Shown here: positions 35,941 to 47,705 of the stretch, in pieces
How the letters are laid out: the number at the start of each line of letters is the position of its first letter
How positions within the stretch are numbered: position 1 is the stretch's first letter
Assembly (NCBI RefSeq): GCF_019578655.1
Contig: NC_063262.1
Span: forward strand, 8,439,582-8,503,581
DNA length: 64,000 bases
Reading direction: 5' to 3'
Source: Ricinus communis
Lineage: Eukaryota; Streptophyta; Magnoliopsida; Malpighiales; Euphorbiaceae
The notes under the pieces: model-generated
Told to the model about the DNA's origin: nothing
Database searches by the model: none
What the model saw: the letters and a program-made list of their open reading frames with translations, nothing else
Position numbers and translations under genes: made by a program

Positions 35941-37484
35941 TTTATTTTTTTACTTTTAATATTTACCGATGACGCATTTTCATCGATAAATTAATACTAA
36001 TAAACTTTACATATCGAAAAATTATTCTTATCGATAATTAATAGAATGATTTTTTATTAATTACCGACTGAATAAATCTATAGGTAAACTAATAATTTAA
36101 ATTTTTATTTATTATTACCTACAAAAATAATTTGTTGGTAATGTATATAAATTTGGAGAAAAATTTCCCTATAAAAGTTTTATGAAATATTAAATTCAAA
36201 TTACTGACGAAATTTTTAAGAATATTAAAAAATTAAAATTAAAATTATTGACGAAATTTATAAGTAAACTGCCAGTATTTTGAAAATATTTTGGAGGGAG
36301 ATTTTTTTATGAAATTTTAAGAACTATTAAAAAGTAAAAATTAAAATTACCGACAATGAATTTATTGGTGTTTAAAAAGTAAAAGTGAAGAGAAGAGAGA
36401 AAAGCTTTTTTTTTTTTTATAATTTTTCTCACATTTCTTTTATGCATTTCTCATTTATTTCATTTATTCTTCTTTGTTTGCTATTAATTACCGACTGAAT
36501 AAATCTATGTGTTTTTTCTATTTGCTTCTTAAATTCTTCCAATACCTTCAATTGAAAGAAAATTTATTAAATCTTAAATTTCTTAGATTTATTTTTTAAA
36601 GTTTGTTTAGTTATTATACTTTGTTATTTCTATTTCTTTAGCTTTGTTATATTAACATAAATTGGAAAAATCATTAAATTTTACTTTAATTTAATTTATC
36701 TTAATATTTTTTTAATTTTATTTTTTTATGTCTATAAATCTTTCTCTCTTCCTCCTTTATCTCTATATATTTTCTAAGGATTATCTTATACTTCTTTAGT
36801 TTTGAAGTTCAATTTTAAGTTTTTAAATTTTATTTGTTTTGAATATTCTTTTTAATCTTAGTATTTTATTTTATAATATCTTATATTTTTAATTTATATT
36901 TATATTTTAATAATTTTTATTATTAGATTTTTTATTTTAAAAAAATAACTTTACTGACAGATTACCAATGATCTTTTTTATCTTTTTAAATATTTTTTAA
37001 GACCGATGGTTTACCAATAGTTTTCTTATTTTAAAAAAAGTTAAAAAAATTACGAATGAATTATTAACTATATTTTTATTTCTTAAATATTATATAAATA
37101 GTTGTTGATGGTTCACGGATAACAATTTCTTTTATTTTTGAAAGAATATTAACAATTTGCCAACGGTTTACCGATTCGTTGGTAAATTATTTTTCTCTAA
37201 TTTTTTTTTACCGTGACAATAATTTATCGATCACTCAAAACCAATTACTGATAAAATTTAGTCGGTAAATAATTATTTTATAAAATATTTTGACAATTTA
37301 CCGACTAAATTTTAGTCGGTAAATTTACCAATGGTTTGGTTATCGTCGATAAATTTTCATTCACAGTGAAATTAGCATCGGCTGGAAAATAGTCAATAAA
37401 CCATCGACAATGTTATTTATCGACGGTTTATAACAATTTACAGAGTGAAAATTTTGATCTGTAAACTGTCAATTTCTTGTAGTG
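35941..37484. mobile_element. CACTA-like element remnant with right terminus
   Basis: Copies of 'tttaccgac' and 'gtcggtaaa' become dense toward the right. The block ends at 'ttcttgtagtg' (37474-37484), the reverse complement of CACTACAAGAA, which is the canonical end of plant CACTA transposons. The left terminus was not found. No coding region is present, so this is a non-autonomous or decayed copy together with 34495-35940. Confidence 0.55.
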
Positions 37485-37990
37485 TTTTACACATAAATTT
37501 TTCTATCTATACACCACTTACCATCTTCACTACCGCCTTCCACTCTCACAGTCGGTAAGTTTTTATTTTCGGGTGTTGTATATAATTTATAGTTGTTTTG
37601 ATGCTGATATGAGTTATTTATTTGTCTATATATTAATTTTTTATTTGACAAAAATTTTAAGTTTTTCATATTTTACTGTGAAAAAAATATATTTCTTATA
37701 TGTTAATTTGTTAATGTGTTACTGCTTTTCAAGAGGAAGTATAATTCTTTAATGTTAGTATTTTGGTAGAAATTGTTAATTATTTATCATTTATATTTTG
37801 ACAAAATCTTTTTTGTATTTTTAAATTCTGAATTCATTTTTTTCCACCTTTATATTTTTTATGAGACCTTTTAATTTTCATTTATAAATTTTCTATTTTG
37901 GACCGGCAAAACTATATATTAAAAGGTAAAGTTCAAACAACTACATGTGGATTGATGCTTTTACACTTGAAGAATAAATGTATTTTTTTA
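37485..37990. other. AT-rich spacer before the TRIM array
   Basis: No recognised feature. Only short, low-complexity open frames occur here. Confidence 0.4.
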
Positions 37991-38453
37991 TGTGACAGCC
38001 CGGCCTAGAGAAGCGGTCCGATGAGGGCGGGAAGTGGACGTTGGGCAAAGATAGGATGCTTGATAGACTATTAGGATGGCAGCACTTTAAGATACGAGGG
38101 TACATGAATGAATCGAATTGCACAACAAAATGGGGCGGAGAATGGTTGATAACATATATGTAAAGAGTTGAAACTAATAACATGAGATGTTTTTTGGTTT
38201 ATTTGGCTGTGGAATAATAGTAACTCTACAGATAATGTATTTGGTTTAGAGAAATTCCAACATGGGTGATCTCCTGGGAAGTTCTCGAACCCGCCAAAGG
38301 GACAAAACCGAGGCCAGTGGGGGCTAGTTCAGAGAAATTTCAAGGTGGGTGATCTCCTGGGAAGTTCTCAAACCCGCCAAATGAATAAAACCGTGAGGCC
38401 AGTGGGGACCAAAACAGATAATATCTTATATGATCTGGTTCTAGGTCATTACA
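37991..38453 (+). repeat. TRIM LTR 1
   Basis: Starts TGTGACAGCCCGGCCTAGAG and ends GGTCATTACA. The primer site after it is mutated (TTGTATCAGAGC, 38457-38468). The stretch 'gggtgatctcctgggaagttctcgaacccgcc' type occurs twice inside, so this LTR has an internal duplication of roughly 100 bp (38262-38312 and 38345-38395). Confidence 0.75.
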
Positions 38454-38524
38454 TTTTGTATCAGAGCAGGATCCTTCTAGTAGATATGTGGTCCGAGGAC
38501 GAACTAGGCGGAAGCTAGTGGGCA

Positions 38525-38905
38525 TGTGACAGACTGACCTAGAGAAGTGGTCCGAATAGGGCGAAAAGTGGACACGGGGGCAAAGATAGGATGCCTGAAT
38601 AAGGAATGGCTTCTAGCAAGCTTCTAGGATGGTAGCACTCTAAGATACGGGGATACATGAATGAACCGAATTGCACATCGAAATGGGGAGGGGAATGGTT
38701 GATAAAATATATGTAAAGAGTTGGAACTAATCACATGAGATGTTTTTTGGTTGTTTAGCTGTGGAGTTATAGTAACTTCAAAGTTAAACGTGCAAGATGG
38801 GTGACCTCCTGGAAAATTCTCGAACCCACCAAATGGACAAAACCGTGAGGCCAGTGGGGGCCAAAGCTGATAATATCTTATGTGATCTAGTTATGGGTCG
38901 TTACA
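38525..38905 (+). repeat. TRIM LTR 2 with the best 5S-like promoter
   Basis: Starts TGTGACAGACTGACC and ends GGGTCGTTACA. It carries the clearest 5S-like A-box and C-box region, at 38773-38814. The primer site after it is degraded (GTTTCAGAGC). Confidence 0.75.
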
Positions 38906-39099
38906 AATAGTTTCAGAGCATTGACCCTTTTAGTGGGAAGTTCTTGAACCCGCCAAATGGATAAAACCGTGAGACAAGTGGGGCCAAAGCAGACAATATC
39001 TTATGTAATCTGGTTATGGGTCATTACAAATGGTATCAGAGCAAGACCCTTCTAATAGATATGTGGTTCGAGGACGAACCAGGCATAAGCTGGTGGGCA

Positions 39100-39463
39100 T
39101 GTGACAGACTAGCCTAGAGAAACGATTCGATGAGAGTGGGAAGTGAACTCCGGGACAAAGATAGGATGCCTGGACAAGGAATGACTTCTGGCATGCTTAT
39201 AGGACAACAGCACTCTAAGGTATAGGGGTAGATGAATGAATTGCACATCGAAGTGAGGCGGGGAATGGAAGATAATATATATGTAAAGAGTTGAAACTAA
39301 TCATATGAGGCGCTAACTCCATAGTTAAACATGCTTGGTTTAGAAGAATTTCAAGATGGGTGATATCCTCGGAAGTTCTTGAATCCGCGAAAGGAACAAA
39401 AACATGCTGCCAGTAGGGCTAAAGCGGACAATATCTCATGTGATCTGAGTCTAGGTCATTACA
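39100..39463 (+). repeat. TRIM LTR 3
   Basis: Starts TGTGACAGACTAGCCTAGAG and ends GGTCATTACA. It retains AACTCCATAGTTAAACATGC and then AAGATGGGTGA (39316-39363), again 5S-like. Only a broken primer site follows it. Confidence 0.72.
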
Positions 39464-42073
39464 TTTTGTATCAAACAAGTAATATGTGTTTTATTTCTTT
39501 AACATTTTTTCAAGAATATTTAATTCTTTTTATTTTTTAGATTGTAAATATTAATAGAAATATAATTTATTGATAAAATTAATATTTTTAAATAATTTAA
39601 CATCTGACTAGATATTTTGTGATTATAATAAATTGTTAAAACGTATACTTTTTATTTTTAATTAAATTTAAAAAATAAAATTTTAATACAGTCATAAATT
39701 ATCTGATGCATTGATGGATGCTACATTGTTTATAAAATTTATAAATAGTTCAAGTTAAATACATGTAAAATTATGTAAAAAATAATAAAAATACAGATGT
39801 GTGTTTAAAAGATTTCTTTTCCTCAAGTGAAAATGCTCCATATATGGAGTAGTTTTTTAAACTTTATCCTAAAATAAATTAATCTAAATTTAGTTTATAG
39901 TTTAAATTAATTGGTGGAAATGGATATCTAAAGAGTGGTGTAAAGTGACCACAAGTGCAGTGTGTCCAAAATTGTAGACCAGGCCACTGGCCGACTCTTA
40001 GCTGAAATCATATCAATCAAAACAGACTGAAATCGGATTAAAATTGTAGTGGAATTTGAATCAGTCTAAAAACTGGAAAAGGACTGAAACTGGAATTATG
40101 GGTTTCAATTCAACTCGTAAATAAGAATTTTAAATTATTTTAATTAGTTTTTTATTTTCTAAAGTCAAAATTGAAAGATATGCAATTTAGAACCGGCCAA
40201 TACCATGGGCCACATAGCGTATGCAAGTGCATATTAAATGGCTATTAAACATCAGATAGTAGGCTGGTAGTTAGGGGCCTCATGTCCCGAGATACACTTC
40301 CAATTCGATACCTTCCTGAATAAGATATGCAATCTCTTCTTCTTAACCAAAAGAACGAAATGAATAAATACAGAAATGGCAGAGGATAAACCACTTGAAT
40401 ATGCAAAAGTCTACCATCCCTTAATAAAAATAAAAAAAAAGTTGATATTTACTTTATTTTATTTTTATTGATTTTTATTCACATGCGTCGTGTATAAATT
40501 TTACATGTATATATATTAATTATTTAATTTATTATTATCTAGAAATAAATAATATAATATTTATAAATTTATTATTATAAATTTTTATAAATAATAATAA
40601 ATAATTTAATATATTATTAAAGATTATTTTTTTACATATATTGTAAAAATATATTAATTAAATAAAAAATTTCATATTAATAATCTATTTTATTTTAATA
40701 AAATAAAAAGTAACCAATACTTCTTCATATGAACTATTTTTTTTCTGTTTTTAGAAATTGTAAAATTGAAATTTTTAATTCTAATATTTTATTTAGGTTT
40801 AGATATTCAAAATATGTTTAAATTTTTATTCGTTATTTCAAATACGTATTAAGTTTAGTCATTTACTTTTCGATAATTTTAAAACTTTAAAAAAAATTAT
40901 TCAGATTATTATTTAAATTTTATAAAATTTTATGTTTAAATCATGTCAATACTTTAAAATTTTTGTGAAGGACCTAATAATAAGATTATTAAGTTAAAAA
41001 CTGTATGTGCTATATATAACTTACATTATACACTAATAAAAATATATCAATATATAAAGCTCTTATAAGATATATATTTATTTTAAGGGAAAATAAATAT
41101 ATTTATATTTATTATATTTATTTAATAAATATATTATATTATATAATTTAATACTTCATTTAAATATATTTCACATATCACTACTATTTTATTTTATTTT
41201 ATTTTTATAATAATAATATTTTATTATTATTATTGCTATAATACGGTAATATTTTACTTTAGTTAGTTACATTCTTAACATCTTTGATGAAGTTTCTTTT
41301 ACTCACATGCATTGCATGTAAATTTGAATTATTTAACTCATGATCACATAAAAATAAAATAATATATATTCTTAACTTTAACATTATAATTATGCATACT
41401 ATTTCCTTTTTATTTATTATTGTTGTCATTTTAGTTTGTTAGATTATATTGATATTAATATATCATCTTTAGGATTATAAATTATTATATAATTAAAAAA
41501 TAGTTTATTATTTAATATAATATTAAAAATATAATTATAATATTCTTTTAGTATTAGAATCATTGTTAATTTAAAATCTTAATAGAGTTCAACTTCTAGA
41601 AATAGACTTATGCTAAATGGATTAAATTAGATATTAAATTAAATTAATAAACAATCAAATTAATTAATTACTTAAGAATTTAGTAAGACTTTTGGTAAAT
41701 TTAGAGGTCGCTCTCCCTTCGCATTTATATATATATGTTATGATATCCTATAACTGAGGTTCTCTTCACTAATTTGTAAGTCTTATTTTAGCTTTTATTT
41801 ATTTTATATTATAACTGATAAGTGTTGAACCAAAATTTTGATATGTGTGTTATTTATTTGATTCGCATATCATTATTCTATTAATATGCTATCAAATTAG
41901 GTTCTACTCACATACAACATAATTTTATCTTTTCCAACAGTAATCACATAATTCTACAATATTTAAAATTTTACTAGTTTAAACATTTTCCTAATCAATG
42001 TATTTTAAATTAAGGATAAAAGAAAATTTAAATATGATAAAAAAATAAAAAGAGATACGTGGTTAACAATTAT
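39464..42073. other. AT-rich intergenic, no gene
   Basis: Mostly low-complexity DNA. 39930-40400 is less AT-rich but has no open frame or recognisable element. Confidence 0.45.
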
Positions 42074-42410
42074 GACAAAAAGAAGTATTTCACCATTAAA
42101 AAGTATCGATCGGTAAAAATTTAACCATTTTTATTCCGATCAATCGTTATTATCATATTTTTCGTGTTTGATAATATGAGTTTAGAGCTTAATAACTCAA
42201 ATGTCATAGTTTGACCATTAAACCGATCTCATAAAATCAATGACTTCTTAATCTGTGATTTAACAGTTAAATAATGAAATTAGAAGTTGTTAAGCTCCAA
42301 CTTTAAGTTATCAAATATGTGCAACTTGATAATAATAGTTGAACGGAGTAAATGTGGCTAAATCCTTACGAATCGAGACATTTTAATAGTGAGATATCTT
42401 TTTTTATCAC
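42074..42410. mobile_element. candidate MITE with nested palindrome
   Basis: The ends 'aaaaagaagtatttcaccat' and, reverse-complemented, 'aaaaaaagatatctcactat' match over about 30 bp. Inside, 'gtttgataatatgagtttag' pairs with the reverse complement of 'ctttaagttatcaaatatg', so the whole element can fold. No coding capacity. Confidence 0.5.
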
Positions 42411-45400
42411 TTCAGTAACCACACACCTTTTTTTATCTCAAAAAGAAACCATATACTCTAAGTTATAAAATAGTGAAATCACACGGTATCTTTTTATTTT
42501 TATCTTTTTAAATTATTATCATTATTTTTTAAAATACGATAAGAAATCCTAATAAGTTGAGAATTTTACTATATTAAAAAAAATTCATTATCTAGATTAA
42601 AGTATTCTACTCCCTATACCAGATTTTATCAATAAAAATATTGAAGCTCATTAAAATTCTGCCAGAATCATGAAGTAAAGAAAATTAAATTATATTAAAA
42701 GTTAAAACTAAAGAAATATTTACATCTAAAAAATAACAACAATTATCCCAATTCACAGATAAATTATTGATTACAATTTATATTGAGAGCACAACAAGGT
42801 ATTATGCTTTTAGACTTGAAAAAAAAAAAAAAGACAAAGCATTATGGTAAGTATCAAAGTAATTGTGTCTAACACTTAAGCCCTAGTTCAAGTGATAAAA
42901 ATATCTATTTTTATATTATATTTGGTTGAAATCTATAAAATAATTGAAAAAAATATAAAAAATAATATAATAAAAAATAATATTTTGGTATTATAAAATG
43001 TATTGACTTACTAATATGGAACTCATTTGAAAATTCTATCTATTTTGTTAGAATTTAGTTTAGATATAACTAATTCTATACAAATTTGACTATAAAATGC
43101 TAAATTAACTTTCACTCCATTAAAATAATATAAATTTTAGATTCGTAAATAAATTTAATAGATTTCAACCACGCAGGATATTAAAAATAAAAAAATATCC
43201 CATATTCGAGTTATTTTCATATCATTGAATGTTATAAATAGAAAAAGAATAATTGTGCCTAACTTAGGGAAGGGAAGGGTCATGCATGATAGCTTCCCTT
43301 CATTGACTTGCTTTCCAACATGCATGACAGAACAGAGTTTATGAATGTTTCCCTACCAAACATTTATGCTTACAGCTAAGAAGTTTATCACTTGACAATG
43401 ATCCCATTGTTTCTTGCCTCCTCCATTTAAGACCTAAGACATTAACACTCTCCATCTCCTGTCCAACAGCTTTTTGACCATATCATGAATCACATCATCC
43501 GATGTTCCTATAACCTTCTTTCTTCTTTCTATCTTCCTTTTCTTTTTCCTTTTTTCATTTCTACTCTTTTGCTCTTATCCAAAAGATGAGAGTTTCATAA
43601 TTAATGAAAAAAAAAAGTTAAGAGTTCTTATGGATGTCTCTCAGGAATTATTTACTAAGAAACAAGTATTAAACTCTTATCAAATATTTTTATAAATTAG
43701 AGTTCTCTTGATATTTCTTAAAAAATAAATGGAGTGAGATAAAAAAGAGGATGAATCAATGGGTGAGAGTAAGTATTTGTCGCTAAAAGGATAATAACTG
43801 AGCATAAAAAGGAAAGAAAAGGTGAGAAGAAAGAAATTTAGCATAGTAATGGGCAGTTTTGTTGCTAATAATGTATAAAGGAGAAGGTGCAATTTTGCCC
43901 CCTGATGTTTATCCTATAACACAAATACGTCCCTAAAGTAATTTCTTAGCCAAATAACTCGAATAATGCTCAAATTCTGTTATTTAGGCTCGTTTTAATC
44001 TAAAAATGTAACAAGTATAAATGACCCATAAATACTGGTAACACATGAACTTTCTCTCTTTTTCTTTACCTTTTCTTTTTTCTCTTTTCATAAGAGAGAA
44101 AAAAATAGATTATCTCATATATCAAGTGATCCTTTCAATTAGCCTAGCAAATAACATCATATAAAGGCTATGTATACTTGTACAAGAGAACATTATGCAA
44201 GAAAAACGCATGCATTGAAAGATAAATATATCAAATATATATTATATATTTAGATTTGGTGTATGTTTTCGTCTATATACCAAAATAATAGATTATTGAT
44301 ACATATTTATTAATTTTAAATAATAGAATATGCGTCAATTATTTAATATAAAAATATAAAAAATATTTATACAACATATCACTCTTCTATTAGTTATAAT
44401 GTATACACCATCTTCATATAAAAAAATTTCTATTGAAGAAATTGTTGAGGCTTCTTAGAGTTTTACTACTGCATTCTAAACTCAAAACTGAACTGGATGC
44501 AAGCATTCACTCATACACACAGATTCATGCACTCAATAGATAAAACAGTACCTTCAGTCTTCATATAAAATACCATATTTTTCCACCTCTCAATATACTT
44601 TATTGGAAAAATGAGGAAGAAAAAGCTCACATCAAAGTATAATCCCTAAAAGAATTATTTTTTTGTTTTTTTGCTAATGAATTAAAATCAAATTTGCTAC
44701 ATCATGTTGAGGGAAAAACATGTCACTTCATCCTCAGAAACCAACCTATCTGCTTTATGAGCATGTCTCTTACCATCTTACCAGCCTGTAATAAGCAATA
44801 AAGAATTCACAGACTAATCCAATTCTATTCCTGTTAATGATCATTCTTAGTGAGTCTTCTTTTCATTCACCTGTTTTAACTCCAGTTCTTAGGAAGAGCA
44901 CCGTACAGTTTCTTTTGTTTCATCTTCATCTTTCTAATCTTTATCCTCTTTCCCATGTCCTTACTCTAAATAGTCACCATCGTATCTTCAATTTGTCTGT
45001 GATATTTCATCAACACCTGACCCTACTATTTTTGAACAAGCAATCACTTCTAATCATTTATATATATATATATATATATATTAGCTAATTTTAAAAGAAA
45101 AATAATTTTTTTACTAATTTAATAGAATTTTTTAATTCTTACAATATCAAATATAACTTTTACAATTTTTAAAATTCAATGCACCAATTAAAGATTCAGT
45201 ATAGTTTAACTAACCTGATGTTAAGGAGAGTATATTCAATTAAAATTTTTAAAGATTTTGATGAAATTTAAAAATTAGGATGTATTCAATAATAATTTTG
45301 AAAAACTCTGTATAAGTCATGAATATTCATCATAGATTTTTAAATATTTTTAAAAAATCTATAAAAATTAAGAGATATTCAATTACAATTAAATATTAAC

Positions 45401-45578
45401 TGAATTACTCCATGTGAATGCTATATGTTTAGAATACTACTTTTATCTAATGTTAAAAGTAATTACAAATTTTAATTTTAACAAATTGGTAGAAATTCTT
45501 CTTAAGTTTCTCTTTTGCGTATTAATTTCTCTTTTGAACTATGTTTTTGGTGTTAAATCTATATATGTTTATATCAAC
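42411..45578. other. AT-rich intergenic, no gene
   Basis: Contains a (TA)n run at about 45058-45081. A phrase at 43884-43930 ('gtgcaattttgccccctgat') resembles ends of some plant DNA transposons, but no partner was found. The open frames at 43680-43892 and 44837-45088 look like chance. Confidence 0.4.
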
Positions 45579-45891
45579 GATAGGATGCCTGGACAAAGAG
45601 CAGCTTCTGGCAGGCTTCTAGGATAACAGCACTTTAAGGTATGGGGGTTCATGAATGAATCGAATTGCACATCGAAATGGGGCGGAGAACGGTGATAAAA
45701 TATATGTAAAAAGTCAGAACTAATCATATAAAGCACTTTTTAGTTGTTTGGCTGTAGAGTTGTAGGAACTTCAAAGTTAAATGTGTTTGGTTTCCTGGGA
45801 AGTTCTCGAATCCGCTAAAAGAATAAAACCGTGAGGCTAGTCGGAGCTAAAGCGGATAATATCTCATGTGATCTGGTTTCGGGTCATTACA
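45579..45891 (+). repeat. truncated TRIM LTR related to the 38-kb array
   Basis: Shares 'gataggatgcctggacaa', 'gaattgcacatcgaaatgg', 'acttcaaagttaaatgtg', 'cctgggaagttctcgaa' and the end GGTCATTACA with the array LTRs. The first part (TGTGACAG...) and the 5S C-box are missing, and no primer site follows. It is a solo, 5'-truncated copy. Confidence 0.75.
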
Positions 45892-47705
45892 GAATCTATA
45901 TATGTATAAATGCTGACATAGACTTTTTGACACAAATAAAATAATCTCATGATGTGTATATTTATTTTCTATACATAAACATTATGCTGATGTGTAATTT
46001 TTATGTTTAGATTATTATTATTCTTTTTATACATTAAATGCATAATTAATATATTATTTTTTAATTACATAATAATTTTAATCTTAAAAATCGTATAAAT
46101 TACTTTTTTAATTAAATAATAATTTTTAATATTAAGAATATTATTTAATTTTTCGACATTAATTTATATAGATTTAATTAATAAATTAATAATTTTCTTA
46201 TTTTATATGACATTATCAATTATACCTTTTATTGAATTATTATTATTATATTCAATTATATTTAATTGAGTCTATACATATAAACATTTTAAATGAAAAA
46301 AAAAAATCAATTTTCAAGTTTACAAACTAAAAATATGTATGGTCAAATTTATATATAAAAATGCTGAACACAAAAGTTTTTGACACATAACATGTACTTA
46401 ATTATCATATATAGACAATATGTGATATTCAACTTTTTATGTTTTAAATTATTACTTTTGAGCTATATTAATTAACATATTATTTTTCAATTTAGTGATG
46501 ATTTTAATCCTAAAAATTAATAATATGTGAATTCACCCTCACATTTGTAATTAAAAATTATTTTTAATTCTAAAAAATATTAATCATATTTTAATTTAGT
46601 TTATATAATATAATTGATAATATTAACTAATAAATTAATAAAATCGTTTTATGTCCTACGACATATTACTAGTTATATATTTATTAAACTATTAATATAT
46701 ATATTATATAGTTTAATTGAATATCAATTAATTTTACATGTATTAATATTTAAACATATTTTCAATAAAAAGTGAATTTAAATTCTATTTTATAAAAAAT
46801 AATAATAGTCCAATGACTCACGTGTAAAATGACTAATATATATATAAAAATTTTTGAGATTTAAATTTTTTTGACTATGTGCTTGTGTCTTAACACATAG
46901 GATTTTTGTTTTGATATGTGTAATTATTTTTGACACATATGATTTAAGCTTATGTGTACTTTTATAGTTTTTTTCTATTAATTTATTAATTAATAAGTTA
47001 CATTTCTAATAAAACACCAATTCTAATTCTAAGAAATAGTATATTAATTATATCTAATAATATTTTAACTAATAGATTAGTTTTCTAATTAGATAATACT
47101 TTTAATTATATTTTAAAAAATAACATATTAATTATATTTAAATATTATATTAACTAATAAATTAATTTTCTAATTAAATAATGATTATAATTTTAGAAAA
47201 TAATATTTTAAAATACATTCTTAATATTATATTAACATCAGTTATAATGATAGTATTAATTTATATCATACTAAAATCAATTAATAAATATATTTTAAAA
47301 TAATTTTTATATTATTACACTAATAAAATTTTAAATTATAAAAAAAATGAAAAAAAATATTAACATTATTTTTAAAAATTTTATAAATAAATATTAAAAA
47401 TTCTGTTAAGTTTTAGCTATAAATTTCATTCTATAATCAAAGTAATAATAACAGTTGTGCAATGTACATGTAAACGATTAATATATATTAAATTTTGATA
47501 TATAAAATATTTTTGACATATATTATTATTTTGATGATACATGAAATTTTTATTTTGACATACATATTTATTTTTTAACATATTAACTTAAATTTATATA
47601 TAATTTTATAATTATTTATTAATTAATAAATTACATTACTAATTGAATAAAGATTCTAATCCTAAAAATAATATTTTATTTAATTTATATCATTATTTAT
47701 ATTTA
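45892..47705. repeat. degenerate AT-rich tandem repeat, about 450-640-bp spacing
   Basis: A phrase centred on 'ttttgacacat' followed by 'tatgtgtaattttta' and then 'attaataaattaat...ttctaatt..ataatgattctaatcctaaaaat' recurs from about 45913, 46361, 46866 and 47506. The copies are diverged and non-coding. Confidence 0.45.

Larger units (their letters stand above)
37991..39463 (+). mobile_element. Cassandra-like TRIM retrotransposon tandem array
   Basis: LTR-like units begin TGTGACAG and end ...CATTACA or ...CGTTACA. They are joined by internal regions of only 71-74 bp that start with a primer site for initiator tRNA-Met, best kept as TGGTATCAGAGC at 39029-39040. The LTRs contain 5S rRNA-like text, for example AACTTCAAAGTTAAACGTGC followed by GATGGGTGACCTCCTGG (38773-38814). 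An LTR carrying a 5S internal promoter with a tiny internal region is the definition of Cassandra TRIMs. The order is LTR1, internal, LTR2, internal, a 3' LTR piece (38934-39026), internal, LTR3. No protein is encoded; such elements depend on enzymes from other retrotransposons. Confidence 0.82.

Noticed and set aside
38773..38814. A genuine 5S rRNA gene
   Set aside because: Only the internal-promoter part resembles 5S; the rest of the 120-nt gene is absent and the text lies inside an LTR.
44837..45088. 83-residue plus-strand frame
   Set aside because: Leu/Ser/His-rich, running into a TA microsatellite; no support as a gene.
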